This document shows, piece after piece, positions 44,599 through 55,092 of a DNA stretch of 64,000 bases. The notes under the pieces were generated by a model that ran no database searches, was not told where the DNA came from, and worked only from the letters and a program-made list of their open reading frames with translations. A program made the translations under genes and the position numbers. Position 1 is the first letter of the stretch, and each line of letters begins with the position of its first letter. The stretch lies in contig CP018783.1 in NCBI GenBank assembly GCA_002025645.1, positions 1,674,001 through 1,738,000 of the forward strand. Direction: 5' to 3'. Source of the stretch: Curtobacterium pusillum. Its GTDB lineage: Bacteria; Actinomycetota; Actinomycetes; Actinomycetales; Microbacteriaceae.

Positions 44599-44620
44599 GA
44601 TAGAGGATCGGCTACCGGAC
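44599..44620 (+). repeat. Direct repeat GATAGAGGATCGGC, copy 2
   Basis: Partner of the repeat at 43921-43943; see that entry. Confidence 0.55.
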
Positions 44621-44643
44621 AGTGCGCACCTACACTCTCCATC

Positions 44644-44838
44644 GTGAGTAGACGGAGCCCGGAGCCAAGCTTCTTCCGACCTTCGAAGCCGTTCGCCGGC
44701 GGGGAGGTCTGGATCGTCCAGCACGACGAGTCACCGGACAACACCGTCTTGGGCGTCTTCGCCTCTGATGACGAGGCGTACGCTTTCATGGAAACGGTCA
44801 AGGACGATTACGAGAACGGCGTGACGATCCGGAGATGA
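44644..44838 (+). CDS. Small hypothetical protein
   Basis: 64 residues from a GTG. 'GEVWIVQHDESPDNTVLGVF' and 'ASDDEAYAFMETVKDDYENG' form a compact beta-alpha pattern. It overlaps the convergent MarR gene end by 41 bases. No family recognised. Confidence 0.5.
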   Translation: MSRRSPEPSFFRPSKPFAGGEVWIVQHDESPDNTVLGVFASDDEAYAFMETVKDDYENGVTIRR

Positions 44839-45268
44839 TGTCGTCACTCCAAGTGCGGATGAAATCGGCTTGGTCGCTCGTCAGCCGGTCAAAGACGAGC
44901 TCGGCAACGTTCTGCTCGTGAACACGCAGCGCTTGCCGCAGCGCGTCCCGACCACCGGCGCTCAGCGCAACGGCGGTGCGACGGCCGGGAGCACCACTCT
45001 CGATCCGGGTCATCAATCCGCGATGCTCCATGCGTGTCAGCAGATGCGAAACCCGGCTCTTCTCCCAGCGGAGCGCTGCGGCGAGCTCGACGACGCGAAG
45101 CGTCGCCTCAGGTGCACCCCCGAGCGTGCGAAGGAGGCTGAACTCAGCCTTAGACACGCCAGCCCCGGAGCGAAGTGCAGCGTCCAGGCGCTCGTTGAGC
45201 AGTCGCTGCGCTTCCATCCAGGCATGCCAGAGTTCCCAATCCGCTGCCGTCAGGGAACGAATCACCAT
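44798..45268 (-). CDS. MarR-family transcriptional regulator
   Basis: 156 residues. Winged helix: 'FSLLRTLGGAPEATLRVVEL', 'LRWEKSRVSHLLTRMEHRGL', 'RTAVALSAGGR'. Divergent from the FMN reductase at 45351, with two strong palindromes in the gap. It is probably a redox or aromatic-compound sensor that represses both genes. Confidence 0.9.
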   Translation of the reverse strand: MVIRSLTAADWELWHAWMEAQRLLNERLDAALRSGAGVSKAEFSLLRTLGGAPEATLRVVELAAALRWEKSRVSHLLTRMEHRGLMTRIESGAPGRRTAVALSAGGRDALRQALRVHEQNVAELVFDRLTSDQADFIRTWSDDIISGSSRRSRNRP

Positions 45269-45288
45269 GTGCCCACCCTAAGCTCCCG

Positions 45289-45335
45289 GAGTTGATGCAT
45301 CAACTCAGACGTCGTAGAGTTGACGCATCAACTCT
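45289..45335. promoter_or_regulatory. Two MarR operators overlapping the reductase promoter
   Basis: An 18-bp perfect palindrome GAGTTGATGCATCAACTC (45289-45306) and a second, AGAGTTGA-CGCA-TCAACTCT (45316-45335), are 28 bases apart centre to centre. The reductase promoter TTGATG (45292-45297), 17-base spacer, TAGAGT (45315-45320) overlaps both, so MarR binding occludes it. Confidence 0.8.
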
Positions 45336-45350
45336 GAGGGAAGGATTCTC

Positions 45351-45932
45351 ATGACTCTTCGCATCGGCATCATCCTCGGCAGCACCCGCCCCGGGCGTCG
45401 GGGAGCTCGACTTGCGTCCTGGGTCCTCGATGCAGCACGGCGACACGGTGGCGCTGAGTTCGAACTCGTCGACCTCGCGGACCACGCACTCGGCAACCTC
45501 GACGAACCCGGCAACCCGACCCTGGCGCAGTACACCCACGACCACACCCGCGACTGGTCGGCTGTGGTCGCCAGCTTCGACGGCTTCGTGTTCGTCGTCC
45601 CCGAGTACAACCACTCGTTCCCCGGCGCATTGAAGAACGCGATCGACTACATCTACAGGGAGTGGAACGACAAGGTCGCCGGCATCATCAGCTACGGCGG
45701 GTGGGCAGCGGGAGTCCGTGCCGCTGAGGCCCTCCGGCTCGTCCTCGCCGAGGTCCAGATCGCGACCGTCCGCGCACAACCTGCCGTCAACACTCACGAG
45801 GGCTTCGAGACCGACGAGTATATCCCGTCGGTAGGGATCGAACCGCTGGTCGGAGCGATGCTCGATCAGCTCCTGTCATGGGCCGGCGCGCTCCGGACGA
45901 TTCGAGTGACCGAGGTCACCCTTGCGGGCTAG
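45351..45932 (+). CDS. NAD(P)H-dependent FMN reductase
   Basis: 193 residues, ATG preceded by AGGGAAGGA. The flavodoxin-like motif 'ILGSTRPGRRGARL' (FMN phosphate binding) and 'VFVVPEYNHSFPGALKNAID' (FMN ring-binding loop) identify the FMN_red/azoreductase family. It supplies reduced flavin or reduces quinones and azo compounds in the cytoplasm. Regulated by the divergent MarR gene. Confidence 0.9.
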   Translation: MTLRIGIILGSTRPGRRGARLASWVLDAARRHGGAEFELVDLADHALGNLDEPGNPTLAQYTHDHTRDWSAVVASFDGFVFVVPEYNHSFPGALKNAIDYIYREWNDKVAGIISYGGWAAGVRAAEALRLVLAEVQIATVRAQPAVNTHEGFETDEYIPSVGIEPLVGAMLDQLLSWAGALRTIRVTEVTLAG

Positions 45933-45994
45933 GGAGCACTCATGGAGCACTGGTCTCGGGGCAGAAACATTTCCCACGTCGCGACCGGACCCGC

Positions 45995-47450
<1,456 letters not shown>

Positions 47451-47458
<8 letters not shown>

Positions 47459-49163
47459 GGTGTGCACTCTCGATCGTGAGCCAGTAGAAACCCTGCGTGC
47501 CGAGGGTCAGAGACAATCCGCCGGCTCCCGACACCGCCGGGAACGCGGCGCCGGAGAAGACGTCGTGCAGTATTGCGCCCTCGTCGCCGGGAAGTTGAAC
47601 CTCGACGGCGACCGGTGCGTGTGCAAAGGAGAAGACGCAGAGCACGCGGTGCTCGTGGACGGTGCCGTCCTTTCGGACCTCGCGATGACGGCGTACGAAG
47701 GCGAGAACTGATTCGTGGTCGGTCCGGAGCACGCGGAGGTCACCGAGGGTGAGTGCCGCGTTCGCGCGGCGCACGTGCAGCATGTTCCGGACCCAGTGCA
47801 GCAGCGAGCGGGACTGGGCGAGCTGCGCTTCCACGTTCACGTGGTGCCCGTTGAACACCAGTGACTGCACGACTGGCAGGTACAGCTTCCCGGGGTCCGC
47901 GGTCGAGAACCCCGCGTTCCGATCAGGCGTCCACTGCATCGGCGTCCGCGAAGCATCGCGGTCGTCGAGCCAGATGTTGTCACCCATCCCGATCTCGTCC
48001 CCGTAGTACAGGAACGGCGAACCGCCGAGGGAGAGCAGCAGCGCGTGGGCGAGTTCGATCTCGGAGCGGGCGTTGTCGAGCAGGCTCGCGAGTCGACGAC
48101 GGATGCCGAGGTTGATCCGCATCCGTGGGTCGTAGGCGTACCAGCCGTACATCGCCTGCCGGTACTCCTCGCTCACCATCTCGAGGGAGAGCTCGTCGTG
48201 GTTGCGGAGGAAGACGCCCCACGCGGCATCCTCGGGGATGTCGGTCTGCTCTTCCAGGACCTCGACGAGTTCCCTCGCGTCCTGCGAACGGAGCGCGTGG
48301 AAGATCCGGGGCATGACCGGGAAGTCGAACGCCATGTGGCACTCGGGCTCATCGGCGGTCCCCATGAACGCCGCGGTCTCGGCCGGCCATTGGTTGGCCT
48401 CCGCGATCATCACCCTTCCCGGGTACTCGTCGTCGAGCATCGCGCGCAACCGCTTGAGGAACTCATGGGTCGGCGGTTCGCTCTCGCCGTTGCCGTCCTC
48501 GGACGCATAGAGGTACGGCACCGCGTCGAGGCGGAACCCGTCGACGCCTGTCTCCAGCCAGAACCGGACGACGTCGAAGATCGCGTCGTGCACCGCCGGG
48601 TTGTCGTAGTTCAGGTCGGGCTGGTGCGAGAAGAAGCGGTGGAAGTAGAACTGCCGTCGTTCGGAGTCGAACGCCCAGTTGCTGTCCTCGGCGTCCGGGA
48701 AGATCACCCGGACGTGCGGCAAGCCCGCATCGGTGTCACGCCAAACGTAGAAGTCGCCGAACGGCCCGTCGGGGTCGGTCCGAGACCGCTGGAACCAGGC
48801 GTGCTGATCGGAGGTGTGGTTGAGCACCAGGTCGATCACCACGCGCATGTTGCGCTCGTGTGCCTTGGCGACGAGTTCCCGGAAGTCGTCGATGGTGCCG
48901 TACTCCGCCAGGACAGCCGTATAGTCGGCGACGTCGTACCCGCCGTCGCGCAGTGGCGAGGCGAAGAATGGCGGCAGCCAGAGGGCATCGATGCCGAGCC
49001 ACTGCAGGTAGTCGAGCTTGGAGATAAGCCCCTGGAGGTCGCCGGTGCCGTCACCGTTGCTGTCGGCGAACGAACGCACCATGACCTCGTAGAAGACGGC
49101 ACGTTTGTGCCATTCGACATCCAGTTCGAGCCCGGGTGATGGCGTGGGGTACTGCAGGGTCAT
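47451..49163 (-). CDS. treS: Trehalose synthase / GH13 alpha-glucosyltransferase
   Basis: 570 residues, typical of TreS. ATG 49163 after AAGGA. GH13 regions: 'VVIDLVLNHTSDQHAWF' (region I), 'GVDGFRLDAVPYLY' (nucleophile Asp), 'MIAEANQWP' (acid/base Glu), 'FLRNHDEL' (transition-state Asp). 'ECHMAFDFPVMPRIFHAL' is characteristic of TreS, which interconverts maltose and trehalose; related oligo-glucosidases share most of the motifs. In the middle of an operon with esterases and an MFS carrier. Confidence 0.82.
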
Positions 49164-49210
49164 TTGTGTCCTTGGGAGGTGAGGGTGATGACCGTCGCGA
49201 AGGGCCGTGG

Positions 49211-50503
49211 TCAGCGGACGCCCTTGATCGGGAGCACTGCGAGGGCGCCCGCGATGCCGAAGGCGATGGCGGCGGTGAAGAGTGCCGTGTAGTTGTCGCC
49301 CGCCCCGCCGATCGCTAGGAGTGGGACAGCGGCAATCGGCACGAGGAGCTGCGGCAGTTGATACGAGAGCGAGACGATGCCCATGTCCTTGCCTGCGTCG
49401 CCGAACGTGGGCAGGACCTCGGTCATCAGGGCGACGTCGACCGACACGAAGGCTCCCTGGGCGGCGCCCACGATCACGAGCGCCACGATGAACGTGCGCA
49501 GGTCGGGGGCCAACACCGCCACGATCAGGCCGATCGCCGACAGCAACGCAGACGTCCACACGATGGGCTTGCGACGGCCCGTGCGGTCGGACAGCCAGCC
49601 GAACAGGATCGTCGTTCCGATGCTGGCGCCGGTGAAGAAGACCAGCACCGTCGCCAGGACACCGGAAGCCTGCTCCTTCGGCACGTTCAGGCGGTCGATG
49701 ATGAAGAACAGCAGGTAGGTGGTCACCGAGACGATCGACATGGTCACGAGCAGCCGGCAGGCCCACGCCCAGAAGAAGTCACGGTATTTGGTGGGGTCCA
49801 GCCAGTAGGTGGAGAGCACGTCCGCCCAGCGCCACGGTGCCGGGCGTTCGGTCCGGACGATGTCGTGGAGCCGGAAGAACACCAGGCTGCAGAGCACAAA
49901 CGCGATGACGCCCGGTACGGCGAACCACGTCCACTGCTGGTCGTTGGGGAGCGACGCGACGATCGCCGCGCCGAGGATCGTGGCGAGCGCGCTGGCGGCA
50001 CTGACGGCGGCGGAGACACGGGCACGGGTCCTGGTGGGGATCTGGTCAGCCAGGAGGGCGTGGATTGCTGCGTTGGTCGCTCCGTACCCGATCTGCCCGA
50101 CGACCCATCCGAGGACGAACCCCCAGAGGGACGTTGAGACCGCGAGCACCGCGATGCCGACGGAGCCGAGGACGGCGCCGCCGAGGATCCATGGCCGCCG
50201 CTTCCCGAAACGGGACATGGTTCGGTCGCTCAGTCGACCGAACAGCGGCGTGATGACCATCACGGCAACTCCACCCACGGCTGAGACGATCGAAAGGTTG
50301 ACGGCCTTCGTCCCGTCGTCGAGGAACGCGAGGGCCTTCGGGATCGCGGCACCGTTGATGGATCCAGCGAGCAGGGCGATCCCGAACCAGGACAGCACGA
50401 ACAGGGTCATGAACCCACGGGGCTGTGGAGATCCGGCGATCGCGTCGTTGTCAACGGCACCGGTGGGCTCGTCGAGGCGGGTGGTGGGTGGGAGCGCAGA
50501 CAT
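49211..50503 (-). CDS. MFS sugar-type transporter
   Basis: 430 residues, about 12 transmembrane helices. 'GRLSDRTMSRFGKRRPWI' is the TM2-3 loop motif; the end 'LPIKGVR' matches the MFS at 6897. Start at 50503 has GGAAAGAG upstream. Presumably imports the sugar or acylated sugar used by the neighbouring enzymes. Confidence 0.88.
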   Translation of the reverse strand: MSALPPTTRLDEPTGAVDNDAIAGSPQPRGFMTLFVLSWFGIALLAGSINGAAIPKALAFLDDGTKAVNLSIVSAVGGVAVMVITPLFGRLSDRTMSRFGKRRPWILGGAVLGSVGIAVLAVSTSLWGFVLGWVVGQIGYGATNAAIHALLADQIPTRTRARVSAAVSAASALATILGAAIVASLPNDQQWTWFAVPGVIAFVLCSLVFFRLHDIVRTERPAPWRWADVLSTYWLDPTKYRDFFWAWACRLLVTMSIVSVTTYLLFFIIDRLNVPKEQASGVLATVLVFFTGASIGTTILFGWLSDRTGRRKPIVWTSALLSAIGLIVAVLAPDLRTFIVALVIVGAAQGAFVSVDVALMTEVLPTFGDAGKDMGIVSLSYQLPQLLVPIAAVPLLAIGGAGDNYTALFTAAIAFGIAGALAVLPIKGVR

Positions 50504-50555
50504 CGTCGTCTCTTTCCGTGTGGGCATGGCGAAGGGAGACCGGAGCGCGACGTGG

Positions 50556-50590
50556 GGTCGGTTCGGTCGAGGTCGAGGTCGGGGTCGGGC
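50556..50590 (+). repeat. Short tandem GGTCGR repeats
   Basis: A run of GGTCGA/GGTCGG-type hexamers with interruptions between the MFS and esterase genes. Possibly slipped-strand or structural, with no evident signal function. Confidence 0.4.
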
Positions 50591-51565
50591 TCAGACGTGC
50601 GTGCGGTACGCCGTCGCGAGTGCCTCGGCGTGCCGTGCCTGCCACTCGCGGGCGCCGGCCATCTGGGCCGTCAAGCCCAGCGAAGAGTGCAGCTGGCCGT
50701 CGCCGATGTCGAGCGCAACCGGGACGTCCGCTGCGCCGAGCCGTTCTGCGAGGAGGATCCCCGCGTCGCGCAACGGGTCGTACTCTGCGACCGCGATGCG
50801 GGTGGGAGGTAGGCCGTCGAAGCGCGGTGCGTCGATGGCTGATGCGTAGCCATCTGCAGCGCCGTCCGGCCCGAGGTAGAGCGCGACCAGACCGTTGAAA
50901 CCGTCGAGCCCAAAGCCGGTCGCGAACTCATCCGCGGACGGCCCGACGGGGCGCATCGCGGCGACGGGGACCTCGAGATCGAGGTGGTACAGCAGCGACG
51001 AGGCGGTGTCTTGGAGACGGAGCGCGGTGCTCACCGCGATCGCAGCACCGGCGGAGTTCCCGCCGAGTCCGAGCCGCTCGGCGTCGATGCCCAGACGTCC
51101 AGCACCGTCGCGCAGCGCGGCGAGCGCTCCGATCGTGTCCTCGACCTGTGCGGGATAGGGCTGCTCCGGAGCGAGGCGGTAGTCCAGCGAGAAGAGCTGC
51201 ACGCCGCTCGCGAGCGCGAGAGCCGCACAGAGCCGATCGGCGAGGAGCTCGTCGACGGCTCCCCCGGTGAACCCGCCGCCGTGAAGCCAGAGCTGGCTCG
51301 GCGCCCGGTCCGGTGCCGACCGCGGCCGGTACCGGCGGACCCGCGACGCCGTCCCCGTCGTCAGCGAGAAGTCCTCGATTTCCACGCCGTCCGGAACGGG
51401 CTGGGTGAAGTCGACGGCGACCAGGTCGGACAGCCGTCGCTGCGCCGTGCGGCGGCACTCGGGGTCGGCGCTCGTCAGATCGGGCATCGTCTCGCTGAGC
51501 GTCGTGATTCGGTCGATCCACCGGAACACCGCCGGGTCGACGCAGAGGTCGCGCAGGGCAGTCAC
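50591..51565 (-). CDS. Alpha/beta hydrolase, HSL-type esterase
   Basis: 324 residues from GTG 51565, overlapping the previous stop by GTGA. 'LWLHGGGFTGG' (oxyanion hole), 'GGNSAGAAI' (nucleophile Ser); Asp in 'EYDPLRDAG', His in 'DGQLHSSLGL'. Acts on short acyl esters. Its partner gene at 51562 is a second esterase of the same family. Confidence 0.88.
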   Translation of the reverse strand: MTALRDLCVDPAVFRWIDRITTLSETMPDLTSADPECRRTAQRRLSDLVAVDFTQPVPDGVEIEDFSLTTGTASRVRRYRPRSAPDRAPSQLWLHGGGFTGGAVDELLADRLCAALALASGVQLFSLDYRLAPEQPYPAQVEDTIGALAALRDGAGRLGIDAERLGLGGNSAGAAIAVSTALRLQDTASSLLYHLDLEVPVAAMRPVGPSADEFATGFGLDGFNGLVALYLGPDGAADGYASAIDAPRFDGLPPTRIAVAEYDPLRDAGILLAERLGAADVPVALDIGDGQLHSSLGLTAQMAGAREWQARHAEALATAYRTHV

Positions 51566-52584
51566 GGACGACCACCGTTCGGCACGGGCGGGTACGCCAC
51601 GACGTCGTCGTGCAGTGTTCGCAGCGTCGCCACGATGTCCAGGTGCAGGTGGTCGGCGGCCGGGACCTCGTGCCGAACACCGATCGACGAGTGCGTCATG
51701 CCGATCAGCCGCATGCCGGCGACCGGGACACCCGCTTCGCTGAGGGCACGCGCGTATGCCTCGCCGTCACCGCGGAGTGGATCGGTCTCGGACGTGTAGA
51801 TCACCGTGGGCGGGAGCGATCGGAGCGACGGCGCGAGCAACGGCGATGCGTACGGGAGCGACGCCCGGTGCCCGCCGAGGTACTTACGGCCGAGGGCACG
51901 GACGAGCCGCTTGAGGAGCAGCCCCGGTGCCCCGACCTTGAGGCCGTGCGTGTCGAGGTGGTCGCCCGTCAGGTCGAGGACCGGCACCTCGAGCATCTGC
52001 AGGCGGACCGCGCGGTTGCCGCGATCGCGGTTCATGAGCACCGTCGCAGCGGCCAGGTTCGCGCCTGACGACGCGCCGCCGATCGCCATCCGAGCAGGAT
52101 CGCCGCCGAGCGCACGAGCGTGTTCCGCGGCCCACTCGAACACCGACCAGCACTGTTCGGGCTGCGCCGGGTAGGTCACGTCGGGCGCGAGCGAGTACTC
52201 CCCCGCCACGACGATCACTTCGGCGTCGACCGCACGCTGCCGGTAGATCGCATCCCACGACACCCAGTCGATGTCGCCGACCTCGAAGCCGCCGCCGAAG
52301 AAGTACACCAGAACCGGGAGCGCGGTCGTCCCCGGCTCTGGACGGGCAGAGCTCGGCCAGTAGACACGGAGACGGGTGTCCGGGTGTCCGTCGACGGCCA
52401 CCGTGTGGGTCTCGGTCGCGACTCGGGGTCCGACGATGCCTAGCTCCTCGCTCATAGCGGTGTCAAAGTCCCGCGCATGTTGCTGCTTGCCCTGAGCATC
52501 CTTCGGCGGCGGCGACACCAGTGGTGCCAGCCGGGCCTCAACGGCTCGGACGAACGCGTCGGTACGCGGCTTTGCAAACATCAT
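51562..52584 (-). CDS. Alpha/beta hydrolase, HSL-type esterase
   Basis: 340 residues, ATG 52584 after GAGGTC. 'VYFFGGGFEVGD' is a variant oxyanion hole (FGGG for HGGG), 'GGASSGANLA' holds the Ser; Asp in 'SETDPLRGDG', His in 'GMTHSSIGV'. First gene of the operon that runs to 45995; divergent from a LacI gene. Confidence 0.88.
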   Translation of the reverse strand: MMFAKPRTDAFVRAVEARLAPLVSPPPKDAQGKQQHARDFDTAMSEELGIVGPRVATETHTVAVDGHPDTRLRVYWPSSARPEPGTTALPVLVYFFGGGFEVGDIDWVSWDAIYRQRAVDAEVIVVAGEYSLAPDVTYPAQPEQCWSVFEWAAEHARALGGDPARMAIGGASSGANLAAATVLMNRDRGNRAVRLQMLEVPVLDLTGDHLDTHGLKVGAPGLLLKRLVRALGRKYLGGHRASLPYASPLLAPSLRSLPPTVIYTSETDPLRGDGEAYARALSEAGVPVAGMRLIGMTHSSIGVRHEVPAADHLHLDIVATLRTLHDDVVAYPPVPNGGRP

Positions 52585-52605
52585 CCGTGACGACCTCCAT
52601 CAATC

Positions 52606-52639
52606 TGGCACTAGTGTCACCTGATCGAAGAACTTCGAT
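52606..52639. promoter_or_regulatory. Two palindromes in the esterase/LacI gap
   Basis: TGGCACTAGTGTCA (52606-52619, one mismatch pair) and ATCGAAG-AA-CTTCGAT (52624-52639, overlapping the LacI ATG). Either may be the LacI operator; the second could also block LacI's own translation or start. Confidence 0.55.
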
Positions 52640-53660
52640 GAACTCGTTCGATACGGAGGTGTCGCCTCAGGTGAATAGAGGACGGATCACGATCTACGAC
52701 GTCGCAGAGCGTGCCGGCGTGAGCATCTCGACGGTGTCGCTTGCCATCAATTCCCCACATCGGGTACGTGAGGACACCCGAGGGCGGGTCATCGCCGCTG
52801 CCGGCGCCCTCGGCTACCGGTCCGGTGCGACGGCCAATGGGGCGAACGCCGGAGTGCGTGTCGCCGTCGCTGCTCCGTTCAGCAGCTATCCGTCGTACTT
52901 CCGCCGGTTCGCCGGGATGCTCGCCGACGTCCGGAACACCGCGGTGGAACTTACCGTGCACGACCTTGGCTCGGCCGCTGCGGCCGCGTCACCGCTCCTG
53001 GACGCGCTCCCTGCGCGCCGAGGTGTCGACGGGCTCATCGTCATGGGTGTGCCGCTCGGCAGTGCTGCGCTGCGGGCCAGCCGGGATGCCGCGGTGCCAC
53101 TCGTGTTCGTCGACGTGCAACGGGCCAGGACATCACGCAGCGACGTCCCAACCGTCCTGGTCGACGACCGGGAGGGCGGCCGCCTCGTCGGGACACACCT
53201 CGGCTCCCTTGGACACACACGCACCGTCTTCCTGCATGAACCGCAGGCGTCCGGGGCGTACGTTTCCGCTGGAATGCTCCGGGCTGCGGGCCTCGCCGAA
53301 TCCGTGGACATCGTCGATGCACCTGTCCCCTCTGACCGTGCGCTCGCCGAGACGCTCGAATCGACCCTCCGTGGTCGTCGCGGCACACCGACCGCGATCG
53401 TGGCCAACCACGACGACCTGGCGGCCCGCGCGTGCCGTGTTCTCGCGGCGTTCGGCGTCCGTATCCCGGACGACGTCGCCGTGGTCGGGTTCGACGACGG
53501 CCCCTTGGCGGCGGCGCTTGACCTGACGACGGTCGCGCAACCGTTCGAGGAGACCGGCCGCGCCGCGCTCGGCCTGGTACTCGGCGAGATCTCCGGCACG
53601 AGCCGCTCCGTGCGGCGAATCGTGCTGCAGCCATCCCTCGTCGTCAGGGGCAGCACATGA
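52638..53660 (+). CDS. LacI-family transcriptional regulator (esterase/TreS operon)
   Basis: 340 residues from ATG 52638. Helix-turn-helix 'IYDVAERAGVSISTVSLAIN' and a ligand-binding domain with 'VVGFDDGPLAAALD'. Divergent from the five-gene operon 45995-52584, which it most likely represses until its sugar ligand appears. Ligand unknown. Confidence 0.9.
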   Translation: MNSFDTEVSPQVNRGRITIYDVAERAGVSISTVSLAINSPHRVREDTRGRVIAAAGALGYRSGATANGANAGVRVAVAAPFSSYPSYFRRFAGMLADVRNTAVELTVHDLGSAAAAASPLLDALPARRGVDGLIVMGVPLGSAALRASRDAAVPLVFVDVQRARTSRSDVPTVLVDDREGGRLVGTHLGSLGHTRTVFLHEPQASGAYVSAGMLRAAGLAESVDIVDAPVPSDRALAETLESTLRGRRGTPTAIVANHDDLAARACRVLAAFGVRIPDDVAVVGFDDGPLAAALDLTTVAQPFEETGRAALGLVLGEISGTSRSVRRIVLQPSLVVRGST

Positions 53661-53801
53661 CCCGTGCGACCCGTGGCGGTAGCGAGCTTGGGTGTTCTGT
53701 GTGCAGCCGAGGTTTTTGGCCGAACCGAACGCGCCCGGTTCGGGGAGTGGCGCCGCGACGAACCCTATGCAATCCCCTCCGCTCCGCCGTCAGCCCACCG
53801 T

Positions 53802-54239
53802 TCACTGATCGATGCGGATGAGAGTCTGCTGGCCAGTCGCGATGTGTCGGCGCTGTCCGCCGTCGATCGACCAGGCGTCGAGTCGACACACGGTGAGGGT
53901 CCGACCGGACCGGACCACCAATCCGACGGCTTCCACAGACTGTCCGCTCGCTGGCGCGAGGAGGTTGAGCGTGAAGTCGACCGTCAGCACCTCCGACCCC
54001 GACGGCATGCGAGTGAGTGCCGCGTAGCCGCCGGCGGAATCTGCGATCGCGCTGGTCGCGCCGCCGTGGACGAATCCCCGCTGTTGGCTGACCTCGGGCC
54101 GGGCCTGCAACGCGATTGTCACCGATCCGTCGGTGACGGCGATCAGCTCGGCGCCGAGATGCCGCATGAGTCCCTGTCGCGCGAAGCTCTCTTGCACGCG
54201 CGCAACGGCGCTGCCTGCTTGCTCGGGGGCTCTCTCCAT
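53802..54239 (-). CDS. PaaI-family hotdog thioesterase
   Basis: 145 residues from ATG 54239 (GAGGAGGT 4 bases upstream); an earlier ATG at 54257 lacks this. The hotdog motif 'QQRGFVHGGATSAIADSAGG' is clear; 'LTVDFTLNLLAPASG' follows. Cleaves acyl-CoA thioesters. 140 bases of non-coding DNA separate it from the LacI gene. Confidence 0.85.
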   Translation of the reverse strand: MERAPEQAGSAVARVQESFARQGLMRHLGAELIAVTDGSVTIALQARPEVSQQRGFVHGGATSAIADSAGGYAALTRMPSGSEVLTVDFTLNLLAPASGQSVEAVGLVVRSGRTLTVCRLDAWSIDGGQRRHIATGQQTLIRIDQ

Positions 54240-54281
54240 GGTGACCTCCTCAATCATGCGCCTCCGGGCGCTCCTGTCCTA

Positions 54282-54914
54282 CTACGACCACGCCGACGTG
54301 TGGAGCTTCTCCGCGACGAGGATGACGCCGATGAGGATCATCACCGCCCCGGACACGCGCGTGACGATCTGGGCCGCCGCCGGTCTCGTCGCCAGCACAC
54401 GCCGCGCCCCGAACGCCACCACGAAGTAGACGACGGCGCAGCTCACGACGTGCAGGCAGCCGAGCAGCACCATCTGCACGCCGACCGGCCACGGATCACG
54501 GACGTCCGTGAACTGCGGCAGCAGCGCGAGGAACAGGAGGAACACCTTCGGGTTCAGGCCGCTGATGCCGATGCCCTTTACGGCGTGCGTCAACGGGGAG
54601 CCGGACACCGAGGTCACGTCGCCCGTCGGCACCGACGCGGGCCGGCGCAGGAGTCCGATCCCGAGCCACGCCAGGTACAGCGCACCGACGATCGTCAGCG
54701 TCGTGAGGACCGCTGGGACACTCGCCACGAGCGCGCCGACCCCTGCCGCGACGACCAATGTGGCCAGGAGGTGTCCGGTGAGCATCCCGACCACCGCTGG
54801 AACGGGAGAGCGGTGCCGCAGGCCAGCGGAGATGGCGTAGGCCCAGTCGGCGCCGGGCGTGATGACAAATAGGGCCGAAACACCCCAGAACCCGACGATG
54901 AGGCCCCAACCCAC
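54282..54914 (-). CDS. LysE/RhtB-family amino-acid exporter
   Basis: 210 residues from GTG 54914, the usual family length. Six hydrophobic segments; 'FVITPGADWAYAISAG' is the conserved N-terminal motif and 'LNPKVFLLFLALLPQF' the central one. Exports amino acids or derivatives. A longer frame upstream (to 55040) lacks family similarity. Confidence 0.85.
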   Translation of the reverse strand: MGWGLIVGFWGVSALFVITPGADWAYAISAGLRHRSPVPAVVGMLTGHLLATLVVAAGVGALVASVPAVLTTLTIVGALYLAWLGIGLLRRPASVPTGDVTSVSGSPLTHAVKGIGISGLNPKVFLLFLALLPQFTDVRDPWPVGVQMVLLGCLHVVSCAVVYFVVAFGARRVLATRPAAAQIVTRVSGAVMILIGVILVAEKLHTSAWS

Positions 54915-55055
54915 GTGCTCCCCGATCCGATGGCGACTGGACGAGGAAACGATAGGACGATTCGAAGGGGATGCGATCCCGCCCGTCACGCGCCTCCAGT
55001 TCGAGCGCCAGCCCGGGGTACAGAGGCAGACGACCGTCACCCTGGCCTGTCGGCC

Positions 55056-55078
55056 CCGAGACTCGGCCCGAGTCTCGG
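55056..55078. terminator. Hairpin terminator of the sugar ABC operon
   Basis: CCGAGACTCGG-C-CCGAGTCTCGG, 11-bp perfect stem, 15 bases past the permease stop (minus strand). Confidence 0.8.
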
Positions 55079-55092
55079 CTGGAGGGGACCGC

